A stretch of 64,000 nucleotides of DNA from positions 186,001-250,000 of the forward strand of contig NZ_JARXYZ010000010.1 of assembly GCF_029894125.1 (NCBI RefSeq). The letters are read 5' to 3'. Below are positions 34,909 to 44,394 of the stretch, in pieces. Origin of the DNA: Kitasatospora sp. MAA19. Its GTDB lineage: Bacteria > Actinomycetota > Actinomycetes > Streptomycetales > Streptomycetaceae. The notes under the pieces are model-generated. The model worked only from the letters and a program-made list of their open reading frames with translations. It ran no database searches and was not told the DNA's origin. Every line of letters begins with the position of its first letter. The first letter of the stretch is position 1. Both the position numbers and the translations under genes were made by a program.

Positions 34909-36003
34909 GTGGCACTGACCCTCCGGGAGCGCGCCACGCGCACCCGCTCACTGCCCCCGCTCGGCGGGGACGCCCCCGGCCTGCTGCTCGCAGCCGCCGG
35001 GGTGGCCGCCGCGATCGGCGTCCACGCGGCCGTGCCCGCCGTGCCCAAGCTCACCGCCGCCGTTGTGCTCGGCATGGCGGCCGCGCACCTGCCCGGGCTG
35101 CGCCCGGTGGTACGCGGGGTGGCACGGCCCGGGCTGTCCACGGCCGGCAAGCGGCTGATGCGGCTCGGGATCGTCCTGCTCGGGCTCAAACTCAGCCTGG
35201 ACGACGTGCTCGGCCTCGGCTGGGCCACCGTCGCCATGGTGCTCGCGGTGGTCGCGGCCACCTTCGCCGGCACGCTCTGGCTGGGCCGTCGGCTCGGCCT
35301 GCCCGGGGACCAGCCGCTGCTGGTCGCCACCGGGTACTCGATCTGCGGGGCCTCGGCGATCGGTGCGGTCAGCCAGGCGGCCGGCAGCGAGGAGGAGGAC
35401 GTCGCCTCCTCGGTCGCGCTGGTCACCCTGTGCGGGACGCTCGCGATCGCCGTACTGCCGCTGCTCCAGCACCCGCTCGGGCTCGGCGAGGTGGAGTTCG
35501 GGCGGTGGGTCGGCGCGAGCGTGCACGACGTCGGGCAGGTGGTCGCCACCGCGCAGACCGGCGGGACGGGCGCGCTGCGCGAGGCCGTCCTGGTCAAGCT
35601 GATGCGGGTGGTGCTGCTGGCGCCGCTGGTCGCCGGGGTGGCGGTCGGGGTGCGGCGCAGGGTGCGGTGGGACGGGGGGAACGCCGCCGGGCCGGACACG
35701 GCGGACACCGGTGGCTCCCAGAGCACGGTCAAGATCGGCCGTCGCCCGCCGATCGTCCCGCTGTTCGTGGCGGGGTTCCTCGCGATGATCGTCCTGCGGA
35801 CCACCGGGGTGCTGCCGGAGCGGGCGCTCACGCTCGCCGGGGACGCCCAGGAACTGCTGCTGGCCGCCGCGCTGTTCGGCCTCGGCAGCGCCGTGCACCT
35901 GCCCACCATGGTCCGCACCGGCGGGCGGCTCGCCCTGCTCGGGCTCGGCTCCTGGGTGGTCGTCGCGGGCGTCTCGTACGCGGGGGTGCTGGTCACGATG
36001 TGA
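34909..36003 (+). CDS. YeiH-family putative sulfate exporter
   Basis: A 364-residue protein with about ten hydrophobic segments, of the UPF0324/YeiH family. Characteristic parts are LMRLGIVLLGLKLSLDDVL, GYSICGASAIGAVSQAAGS, ASVHDVGQVVATAQTGG and the C-terminal LFGLGSAVHLPTMVRTGGR. The GTG at 34909 follows GAGGG. Placed after cysteine dioxygenase, it may remove sulfite/sulfate produced from cysteine oxidation; the transport function of the family is inferred. Confidence 0.88.
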   Translation: MALTLRERATRTRSLPPLGGDAPGLLLAAAGVAAAIGVHAAVPAVPKLTAAVVLGMAAAHLPGLRPVVRGVARPGLSTAGKRLMRLGIVLLGLKLSLDDVLGLGWATVAMVLAVVAATFAGTLWLGRRLGLPGDQPLLVATGYSICGASAIGAVSQAAGSEEEDVASSVALVTLCGTLAIAVLPLLQHPLGLGEVEFGRWVGASVHDVGQVVATAQTGGTGALREAVLVKLMRVVLLAPLVAGVAVGVRRRVRWDGGNAAGPDTADTGGSQSTVKIGRRPPIVPLFVAGFLAMIVLRTTGVLPERALTLAGDAQELLLAAALFGLGSAVHLPTMVRTGGRLALLGLGSWVVVAGVSYAGVLVTM

Positions 36004-36089
36004 CGGGCGCGGGGGCGGACTCGGCTATTGTCGGGCGGGTACTCGTCCGCCGGGACGGCTCCTGCCCCCGAGTCCGCTGAGGAACACGC

Positions 36090-36800
36090 ATGTCCACCGC
36101 ACTGCCCGAACGGGACGCTCACGAGGCCGTCGTCACGCTCGACCGGCGGGACGGCCCGTTCGGCGAGGTGGTCCTGCGCCAGCGTGGTCGGCACTTCGAG
36201 ATCATCGCCAACGGGTGTTTTCTGATGGACACCGCCGACGGCCGCTCCGAACGCCTGCTGATCCAGGCGGCGTTGGACGAGCTGGACCGTACCGGCAGCC
36301 CCGTCGGGCGACCCTCGGTGCTGATCGGGGGCCTCGGCGTCGGCTTCTCGCTGGCGTACGCGGTGGCCGAGCCGCGCTGGGGGCGGATCGCCGTCGTCGA
36401 GCGCGAGGGCGCCATCATCGACTGGCACCGGAACGGGCCGCTCGGCGCCTTCTCCGACGGCGCGCTGGAGGACGAGCGGGTCCGGATCCTCCACACCGAC
36501 CTGCTGGAGTACCTGGCGGCGGCCGACGGCGAGCGCTACCACGCGCTGTGCCTGGACATCGACAACGGCCCGGACTGGACCGTGACCGACTCCAACGCCG
36601 GGTTGTACGGCGCCGACGGGCTCGCCGTGCTCTGGCAGCGGCTTCAGCCGGGCGGGGTGCTGGCGGTGTGGAGCGCGCAGCCCTCCGCGGAGTTCGAGGA
36701 GGCGCTGCGTGCGGCGGGCTTCTCGGGCGTCGTCACGCACGAGATCCCGGTCAGCCGCGGTGTGCCGGACGTGGTCCACCTGGCGCGGCGCGCGGGCTGA
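36090..36800 (+). CDS. Spermidine-synthase-like methyltransferase-fold protein
   Basis: A 236-residue protein with the polyamine-synthase/SAM-fold core: VLIGGLGVGFSLAYA (cofactor loop), IAVVEREGAIIDWHR, and LCLDIDNGPDWTV in the place of the aminopropyltransferase active-site loop. The N-terminal GEVVLRQRGRHFEIIANGCF resembles the beta-hairpin domain of spermidine synthases. The ATG at 36090 is used. Whether it makes a polyamine is unclear, as the usual DSTDP-type catalytic motif is replaced by DIDNGPD. Confidence 0.8.
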   Translation: MSTALPERDAHEAVVTLDRRDGPFGEVVLRQRGRHFEIIANGCFLMDTADGRSERLLIQAALDELDRTGSPVGRPSVLIGGLGVGFSLAYAVAEPRWGRIAVVEREGAIIDWHRNGPLGAFSDGALEDERVRILHTDLLEYLAAADGERYHALCLDIDNGPDWTVTDSNAGLYGADGLAVLWQRLQPGGVLAVWSAQPSAEFEEALRAAGFSGVVTHEIPVSRGVPDVVHLARRAG

Positions 36801-36982
36801 TTGCGCGAGGGGCGCGCCAACTGGCCTGCCGCGCCTGGCCGTTGTCTGTGGCTCTTTGGCACGCGGCTCCTGTTGTCGCCAACTCGTGGTGGCTCTGCGC
36901 CAGTTGGTCGGGTGGGCCGGGCAGCAGCTGTTGGCCTCGGCGTGGGTGGTGCGGTGCTGTGGCGCCTGGGGTGCGGACGAGG

Positions 36983-37183
36983 ATGGAGCGCCTGGACGGT
37001 GACGACCACGATCGGTTGATGGCGGCCCCGGAGCGGTACCCGATGTTCAACGTGATGAACCGGGGGCCGGAGATCGACCTGGGCCTGGACGCGCTGTTCG
37101 AGTTCGGGATGGCGCGGATGCTGGACGGGGCCGGCGCGGTGATCGAGCGGCGGGGCGCGGGTGGGGCGGGGCGTGCGGGGTGA
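36983..37183 (+). pseudogene. TetR-family C-terminal remnant
   Basis: The frame encodes MERLDGDDHDRLMAAPERYP, MFNVMNRG and FEFGMARMLDGAGAVIERR, which resembles only the last about 50 residues of TetR/TetR_C regulators (ligand-domain end). No helix-turn-helix domain can be found upstream in any frame between 36801 and 36983. It is most likely a decayed gene end. A perfect inverted repeat begins about 20 nt after its stop. Confidence 0.5.
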
Positions 37184-37200
37184 CGGCGGGGGCGGACCGA

Positions 37201-37280
37201 CGGCTGACAACTGACAGATAACAGCTGACAGATAACAGAATCTGAAATCTGTTATCTGTCAGCTGTTATCTGTTCGCCGT
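37201..37280. repeat. Palindromic element copy A (core ACAGATAACAG)
   Basis: Two perfect 26-nt inverted arms lie at 37214-37239 and 37248-37273, separated by ATCTGAAA. Each arm holds two head-to-tail units of CTGACAGATAACAG (14 nt; the first C-T-G lies outside the perfect arm). It is far AT-richer than its flanks and lies between the TetR remnant and the convergent minus-strand gene at 37317. Related elements occur at 52234 and 57665. It could act as a bidirectional terminator; no T-run follows. Confidence 0.9.
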
Positions 37281-37316
37281 CGGTTGTTCGCCGCCGTCCG
37301 CCCGCCCGGGCGCGGC

Positions 37317-39041
37317 TCAGCCGAAGGGGCTGGTCTCCGGGCCCGAAACCGTCGCCGCTTCTTCCTCCGGGTCGGCACCCGGGGCGGACGGGAGGCTTTC
37401 CGGGGCGAAGGGGTTGAAGTCAGGCGGGGGCACCATGACCGGCGTGCCCTTCCGCGGGGCGTCCTCCGTGGAGGCGGCCGGCGCGGGCACGACCGGCGGG
37501 GTGGAGGGCGGCGGCGGGACGGCCGGGCCCTGCGCCGCGAGCGTGGTGCCGAACGGGTCCGGCTTGTCCGCCGTCACCGTGCCGAACGGGTCGGCGGCCG
37601 GGGTGGCCGGGTCGGTGCCCGGGGCGGACGGGAGGCTTTCCGGGGCGAAGGGGTTGAAGTCAGGCGGGGGCACCATGACCGGCGTGCCCTTCCGCGGGGC
37701 CCCGGCCTCCGGCTCGGCGTCGACCGCCGCCTCCGCGACCGACGCGGACGGACGGAAGTCCGCGGGCGGGACGTCCTCCGGCGCGCCGTGCAGGTTCACC
37801 GGCACCTCCTCCGGCTGCTCCGGCGTCTTCTCGACGGGAGCGGCAGCGGTGGTCACCGGCACGGCCACCGGCACGGCGCCGGCAGCCTCCCCGTCCCAGC
37901 CGAACTGGACGCTCTTCAGCAGCTCCGCGAACGCCTGCGTGTACAGCTCCCAGTCCTCCGGCTGCGCCGTGGACAGCTGGACGCAGAGCACGGTGGCGCC
38001 GTCCGGCAGCGGGACGAAGGCCTCGACCGCCGAGGTGACCACCCAGCGCCGCTGCCCGTCGGCGGACAGCGGTCCGGGCACCGGGACGGTCCGCCCCTCG
38101 ACCAGGACGGCGGCCGGCCCGGCCGGCAGCAGGACCGTCCACACCTCGGCGTGCCGCCGGACGGTGGCCAGTTCGGTGGCGAGCGCGGTGATCGGCAGCG
38201 GGTGCCGGGCGAGCGAGACGACGAGGGCGGCGTCGGAGGCCCGGCCGTCCACGTCCAGGGCGCAGACGCCCGCGTAGACCGCGCCGGCGTCGTGGACCAG
38301 GTCGGCGAGGGTGGCGGAGATGACCGCGAAGTCGCGGCGCGGTTCCGGCCCGGTGCCGCTGAACAGTTCCTCGGCGACCTCGGCCAGATGTCCCGTCAGT
38401 TCCTCGGCGGCCGCGGCGGTGGCCGGGCCGACGCCGTCCGCCCCGCGCGCCGGAGCGGGCACCGTGCGGGCGCAGACCCCGGCCGGACCGCCCGGGGAGG
38501 TCAGCGGGTGGAAGCCGGGCGGGACCACCAGCCGGACCTCGGCGCCCGCTCCGGTGGCCAGTTCGACCGCATGGCGGGTGTGCTGCCCGGCGGCCAGCGC
38601 GGCCAGTGCCGGGGCGAACGGCGGGCGCAGCTTGGCGTCGGCGAACTCGCCGGTGACCGGCAGTTGGAACAGCGCGGCCGAGGTGGTGCCCCGGTCGGCG
38701 ATCGCGCCGCGCACCGCCCCGCCGCCGTAGCGGGCCTGCAGGGCGGCGGTCACCCGGTCGGCGACCCGGGCGCCGGTGCCGGGGCGGGCCGTGCCGGCGG
38801 TGATCACCGTGCCGAGCCGGTCCACGGCCGAGTGCACCGGGCCGTTGGGCGCCAGCGGAAGGCCGAACAGCGCCTCGGCGGCGGGGTGTTCGGCCGGTCG
38901 CAGGGCGCTGAGCGAAGCTGCCGGGTGGCGGGAGGTGCGCTCGTCGAAGAGGGCGTCGGTGAGCGTGCCGAGGGTCGCACAGACCTGCTCCGCCGCTGCG
39001 AAGGGGTTGGCCTCCGCGCTGAACTGGACGTCCTGGGTCAA
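37317..39041 (-). CDS. Hypothetical protein with duplicated NPF-rich C-terminus
   Basis: A 574-residue protein of unrecognised family. Residues 1 to about 390 look globular (alternating hydrophobic/charged segments, e.g. VYAGVCALDVDGRASDAALV and GQRRWVVTSAVEAFVPL). The last about 170 residues are proline-rich and contain two perfect copies of a 28-residue block (PRKGTPVMVPPPDFNPFAPE followed by SLPSAPG), matching an 83-nt exact DNA repeat 240 nt apart. NPF/DPF tripeptides recur, and the protein ends TSPFG. TTG 39041 is the likely start. No signal peptide. It may be a scaffold or a partner of a membrane or secretion machine, but this cannot be shown. Confidence 0.75.
   Translation of the reverse strand: MTQDVQFSAEANPFAAAEQVCATLGTLTDALFDERTSRHPAASLSALRPAEHPAAEALFGLPLAPNGPVHSAVDRLGTVITAGTARPGTGARVADRVTAALQARYGGGAVRGAIADRGTTSAALFQLPVTGEFADAKLRPPFAPALAALAAGQHTRHAVELATGAGAEVRLVVPPGFHPLTSPGGPAGVCARTVPAPARGADGVGPATAAAAEELTGHLAEVAEELFSGTGPEPRRDFAVISATLADLVHDAGAVYAGVCALDVDGRASDAALVVSLARHPLPITALATELATVRRHAEVWTVLLPAGPAAVLVEGRTVPVPGPLSADGQRRWVVTSAVEAFVPLPDGATVLCVQLSTAQPEDWELYTQAFAELLKSVQFGWDGEAAGAVPVAVPVTTAAAPVEKTPEQPEEVPVNLHGAPEDVPPADFRPSASVAEAAVDAEPEAGAPRKGTPVMVPPPDFNPFAPESLPSAPGTDPATPAADPFGTVTADKPDPFGTTLAAQGPAVPPPPSTPPVVPAPAASTEDAPRKGTPVMVPPPDFNPFAPESLPSAPGADPEEEAATVSGPETSPFG
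37378..37700. repeat. 83-bp perfect direct repeat within a coding sequence
   Basis: 37378-37460 and 37618-37700 are identical and 240 nt (80 codons) apart, both in frame in the minus-strand gene 37317-39041. Identity at every third position indicates a recent duplication or ongoing gene conversion. Confidence 0.95.
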
Positions 39042-39170
39042 CTGATGAGCCCCCCGCTCTGCTGCGTCTGCGGTCGCTGGTTCGGGTGGGTCCGCGCGCG
39101 CCCGTGGTGGCGGGCCGTCGGATCCCTGCTCATTCCTATCAGAGCCCGGTGTCGGGGCCGAACCGGCGGA

Positions 39171-40052
39171 TCACTCGGCGCCGGCCTCGGCCGGTTCCTC
39201 CGTGGCCTGCGGGGACGATTCGCCGACCGCCGCGACGGCGAGCGCGGTGACCGCCTCGGTGATCCCGGGGACGGCGAACAGCCCGGCGAGGTCCCGCACC
39301 AGGCGCCCGGTCGGGCCGTCCGGTCGCTCGTCCGCGAAGAAGGAACCGAGTTCGGCGGCGAGCGCGGGTTCCCGGGCGGCGGTGAGGGTGAGGGCGGCGA
39401 CGAACTCCTGCACCAGGTGCAACTGCAGTTCCTCCAGCGGCACCGAGCGCTCGGCCAGCCACTCCAGCGAGGTGATCTCGGCGTTGGCGATCCAGGCCCG
39501 GACGGTCAGCCGCAACCCGGGGCTCGGCGAGGGGAACGCGAGGTGGGAGAGGATCTGGTCGTGGGCGGCCCGGCGCACCTCGTCGATCACCGCCGAGGTG
39601 CCCGCGCTGGCCGCCACCGAGCCGCCGCGCAGCAGCGCCGCGAAGCCGGGCCCGTGGCTCTGCACGAAGTCCAGGTAGCGGCCCATCACCCGGTACAGCC
39701 GCTCGGACAGCGGCCCGTCGGCGGGCTCCTCGAACCGCGCCGAGAGCTCCCGCCCGGCCCGTCGCAGCGACTCCTCGTACAGCGCCTGCTTGCCGGGGAA
39801 GTAGTGGTACACCAGCGGCCGGGAGGCGCCCGCGGCGGCGGCGATGTCGTCGATCGACACCTCCTCCGGTGGGCGCCGGCTGAACAGCTCCAGCGCGACG
39901 GCGATCAGCTGCTCGCGCCGCTCGTCCACACTGAGCCGCCGGCGCGGCCGCTCACCCGTCGCGGCCCGGTCCGGGGCCTGGCCCGCCGCCCGGTCCGGTG
40001 CGGGGTTCCGGGCAGCGCGGGCGGTCGTCGGCGACGGCGTACGGGAGGCCAT
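39171..40052 (-). CDS. TetR/AcrR-family transcriptional regulator
   Basis: A 293-residue regulator. The N-terminal HTH is visible as RREQLIAVALELFSRRPPEE followed by VSIDDIAAAAGASRPLVYHY and FPGKQALYEESLRRAG. The ligand domain is long, with C-terminal acidic residues. ATG 40052 is used (MASRTPSP); a GTG three codons upstream is an alternative. The basic tail before the HTH (PRRRLSVDERRE) is common. The target is unknown; it is convergent with nothing and divergent from nothing, lying head-to-tail with the Nudix gene. Confidence 0.9.
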   Translation of the reverse strand: MASRTPSPTTARAARNPAPDRAAGQAPDRAATGERPRRRLSVDERREQLIAVALELFSRRPPEEVSIDDIAAAAGASRPLVYHYFPGKQALYEESLRRAGRELSARFEEPADGPLSERLYRVMGRYLDFVQSHGPGFAALLRGGSVAASAGTSAVIDEVRRAAHDQILSHLAFPSPSPGLRLTVRAWIANAEITSLEWLAERSVPLEELQLHLVQEFVAALTLTAAREPALAAELGSFFADERPDGPTGRLVRDLAGLFAVPGITEAVTALAVAAVGESSPQATEEPAEAGAE

Positions 40053-40085
40053 GCGCGCCACCCTATCCGGCGCCTGCCACGGGGC

Positions 40086-40595
40086 CTATGAGGCGTGGAG
40101 GTCCAGGTAGCGGCGGTAGGCCTCGCGGCCGTCGGGGACGAAGTCGTCGCGGGTGAGGCGGTCGGCGAGTTCGGCGGGGGTGAGCCAGGCGTGCCAGGCG
40201 ACCTCGGACTCCTGCGGCGAGACCGGGCCGTCCCACCGGGCCTCGTACATGTCGCACCACCAGGAGAGCCGGTCCTGCTGGAAGAGGAACTTGAACAGCG
40301 GGCGCGGCGCGATCCCGTGCACGCCGAGTTCCTCCTCGGCCTCGCGGACGGCGGCCGCGGCGTACGTCTCGCCGGAGCCGACCACGCCGCCGACGAACAT
40401 GTCGTACGCGCCGGGGGCGAACAGCTTGGTGTCGGTGCGGCGGTGGACGAAGATCCGCCCGGCCGGGTCGCGGACCAGGATGAAGACGCACCGGTGGGTG
40501 AGCCCCCGTCGGTACACCTCCCCGCGCACCGCGGTCCCGATCACCCGGTCGTGCTCGTCGACGACGTCCAGCAGCTCTTCGGCAGGGTTGGTCAT
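40086..40595 (-). CDS. Nudix hydrolase
   Basis: A 169-residue Nudix protein. The Nudix box G-x5-E-x7-R-E-x2-E-E-x-G is seen in GVVGSGETYAAAAVREAEEE followed by LGV. The N-terminal EELLDVVDEHDRVIGTAVRG and LFAPGAYDMFVGG resemble the YfcD-type and IPP-isomerase-like Nudix group. ATG 40595 (MTNPAEELLDV) is chosen; the longer frame upstream is a shadow of the divergent hydrolase gene. Substrate unknown. Confidence 0.9.
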   Translation of the reverse strand: MTNPAEELLDVVDEHDRVIGTAVRGEVYRRGLTHRCVFILVRDPAGRIFVHRRTDTKLFAPGAYDMFVGGVVGSGETYAAAAVREAEEELGVHGIAPRPLFKFLFQQDRLSWWCDMYEARWDGPVSPQESEVAWHAWLTPAELADRLTRDDFVPDGREAYRRYLDLHAS

Positions 40596-40679
40596 GACCG
40601 ACAGGTTAGGGTTTCCGGGCCCGCTTCGAACGCGGGCGCGAACGGACGAGCGGAACCGACAGGCTGAGGGCGGCACGCG

Positions 40680-41903
40680 GTGGTGGAGATCTGGGGCGAG
40701 ACGGCCGAGGGGTTCGAGCCCGTACGGGAGGCCTTCGCGCGGAACTTCCACGAGTACGGCGAACTGGGCGCGGCCTTCGCGCTGTACGTGCGCGGCCGCA
40801 AGGTGGTCGACCTGTGGGGCGGCGACGCCCGGCCCGAGGTCGGCGGACGACCCGCGCCGGCGGTGCCGTGGACGGCGGACACCGCCCAGGTGCTGCGCTC
40901 GGTCACCAAGGGCCTGACCGCGACCACCGCGCTGCTGCTGGCCGAGCGCGGCCTGCTCGACCTGGACGCGCCGGTGGCCTCGTACTGGCCCGAGTTCGCG
41001 GCGGCGGGCAAGGGCGGGGTGCCGGTGCGCTGGCTGCTGTCGCACCAGGCCGGGGTGCCCGCGCTGGACGTGCCGCTGCGCCTGGAGGACGTGCTGACCT
41101 GGGAGCGCGCGGCGGCGGCGGTGGCCGCGCAGGCGCCCGCCTGGGAGCCCGGCACGGCGCACGGCTACCACCCGTACACCTTCGGCTGGTTGGTCGGTGA
41201 GGTGGTGCGGCGGGTGAGCGGGCGCACGGTCGGCCAGTTCTTCGCCGAGGAGGTCGCCCGGCCGCTCGGACTGGACCTGTGGATAGGGCTGCCGGCCGGT
41301 GCCGCGCCGCGGGTCGGCCGGCTGGTCGACCTGCCCGCCCCGGAGGCGGCCCGGACCGGGCCGAGCGGGCTGCGGCTGCGGCCCAAGCAGTCCGTCCGGG
41401 AGGCCTACCAGGACCCGACCTCGCTGACGGCGCGCTCCTTCGCCTCGGTCCGCCCCGGGGTGGACCTCAACGACCCGGCGGTGCAGGCCGCCGAGATCCC
41501 CGGCGCGGGCGGCATCGGTACGGCCCGCTCGCTGGCCCGGTTCTACGCGGCGCTGATCGGCGCCGCCGACCGTCCGGACGGCTCCGGAGCCCTGCTGCCG
41601 CCGCTGCTCGGGCCCGAGGTGCTGACCCGCGCGGTCGGGCCGGCGGTGCACGGGCCGGACCGGGTGCTGATCGTCAATTCCACCTTCGGCCTGGGTTTCT
41701 GGCGGCACGGCCCGACCGCGCCGATGGCCTCCCCGGCGAGCTTCGGCCACCCGGGCCGGGGCGGCTCGCTGGGCTTCGCCGACCCGGAGCTCGGGCTGGG
41801 CTTCGGCTACGTCACCAACGGCATGCAGCCGGGCGTCACCGGCGATATCCGCTCGCGCAACCTGATCCGCGCGGTGCGGGGGTGCCTGGGGCTCTCCGCC
41901 TGA
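40680..41903 (+). CDS. Beta-lactamase-family serine hydrolase (EstB-like)
   Basis: A 407-residue penicillin-binding-protein-fold esterase. The catalytic S-x-x-K is SVTK (in VLRSVTKGLTATTALLLAER), and the Tyr motif is HGYHPYTFGWLVGEV. There is no signal peptide, so it is likely cytoplasmic, as are class VIII-like esterases. GTG 40680 follows GAGGG. The C-terminal GHPGRGGSLGFADPELGLGF is typical of the family. Natural ester substrate unknown. Confidence 0.9.
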   Translation: MVEIWGETAEGFEPVREAFARNFHEYGELGAAFALYVRGRKVVDLWGGDARPEVGGRPAPAVPWTADTAQVLRSVTKGLTATTALLLAERGLLDLDAPVASYWPEFAAAGKGGVPVRWLLSHQAGVPALDVPLRLEDVLTWERAAAAVAAQAPAWEPGTAHGYHPYTFGWLVGEVVRRVSGRTVGQFFAEEVARPLGLDLWIGLPAGAAPRVGRLVDLPAPEAARTGPSGLRLRPKQSVREAYQDPTSLTARSFASVRPGVDLNDPAVQAAEIPGAGGIGTARSLARFYAALIGAADRPDGSGALLPPLLGPEVLTRAVGPAVHGPDRVLIVNSTFGLGFWRHGPTAPMASPASFGHPGRGGSLGFADPELGLGFGYVTNGMQPGVTGDIRSRNLIRAVRGCLGLSA

Positions 41904-41971
41904 GGGCAGGCCCCTGTTCCGGACGCGCGCCGGCGGTCAGGCCCCTGTCCCGCGCTGACGCGCGCCTGAGG

Positions 41972-42295
41972 TCAGGCCTGGCCGGTCTCGAAGCGGGCGA
42001 TCTTCCCGTGCTCGACGGTGAAGCGCCAGGCGGTGCGCATCTCGCCCCAGGTGTCGTTGGTGAAGTTGGCGACCAGGGAGTGGCCGCCGTTCGCCTCCGT
42101 CTGGACGTCCATCCGGCCGCGGACCCCGAAGATCTCCTTGTCGATCCACTGGACGAGGTCGCGGTCGGAGCCGTCGTCGGACATGGTCGCGCTCGGGGTG
42201 AGCGTGTCGAGGAAGGCCGCGCGGTCGCCGGCGTTGATCGCGGTGACGAAGGTGCGCACGACGGGGTCGGAGAGCTTGGCGGGGGCGATGGTCAT
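41972..42295 (-). CDS. SnoaL-like / NTF2-fold protein
   Basis: A 107-residue protein of the NTF2-like superfamily (VVRTFVTAINAGDRAAFLDT and the closing strand WRFTVEHGKIARFETGQA are typical). ATG 42295. The family includes cyclases, isomerases and non-enzymatic binding proteins; nothing here narrows the role. Confidence 0.82.
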   Translation of the reverse strand: MTIAPAKLSDPVVRTFVTAINAGDRAAFLDTLTPSATMSDDGSDRDLVQWIDKEIFGVRGRMDVQTEANGGHSLVANFTNDTWGEMRTAWRFTVEHGKIARFETGQA

Positions 42296-42610
42296 CGGGA
42301 CTCCGGAGGTGAGGAGGCGGGGAGTCCTGTTTAAGGCGTTCGTCGGGTGTGCCCGGGCATGTCGGCGGCGCGTCGAGAAAATCGCGGATTCATGTGCTTA
42401 GATCCCGAAACGGGCGATTTGCCCGATCGGGGGTTGTACGGCGAAGGGCGTCCGGACGGACGCTCGACGCGGGCCACGGGGAGTGGCGGCGGAGCGGGAG
42501 GCCGGAACCGGTCTCCCGCTCCGCGTTTCCCCGCAGGGCCCCCGACGGCGCGAGACGGCGGTGAACCGGAGCGCGGCCGGCCGGCGGGGGCGTGGCCGGG
42601 ACGGGAGCGG
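42296..42610. other. Intergenic region upstream of the SnoaL-like gene
   Basis: No gene is supported in this about 315-nt stretch. It holds the promoter of the SnoaL-like gene and the terminator hairpin of the aldehyde dehydrogenase gene (42488-42524). Confidence 0.55.
42488..42524 (-). terminator. Terminator of the aldehyde dehydrogenase gene
   Basis: A 12-bp perfect stem (GCGGAGCGGGAG / CTCCCGCTCCGC) with a 12-nt centre that itself pairs (CCGG/CCGG). It lies 87 nt past the stop of the minus-strand dehydrogenase gene. Confidence 0.8.
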
Positions 42611-44134
<1,524 letters not shown>

Positions 44135-44394
44135 GCTCTGGTGTCTCCTCGCGACGTCGGGCGCCGCCCGGGCCGCGCGGCGGGGGCGGCGCGCCGGACC
44201 GCCCGGCTCGGGGCGGCCCGGCGGGAGGGTGCGGACACGCAATTCGGGGCGGGCGCCCGCCGGGGCGCCTGCCGTCGAGCACGATAGCCGCCGAACGCGG
44301 GTGCGGCTACGGCCCGTACGTCCGCCCCGCACGGAGGGTGCGCGTTCCGGCCGACGTACGGGGGGGGTGCGCGCCCGCCGGGCCCGGCGAGCCG

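Noticed and set aside
36801..36982. N-terminal half of the TetR remnant
   Set aside because: None of the three forward frames shows an HTH, so only the C-terminal part is annotated.
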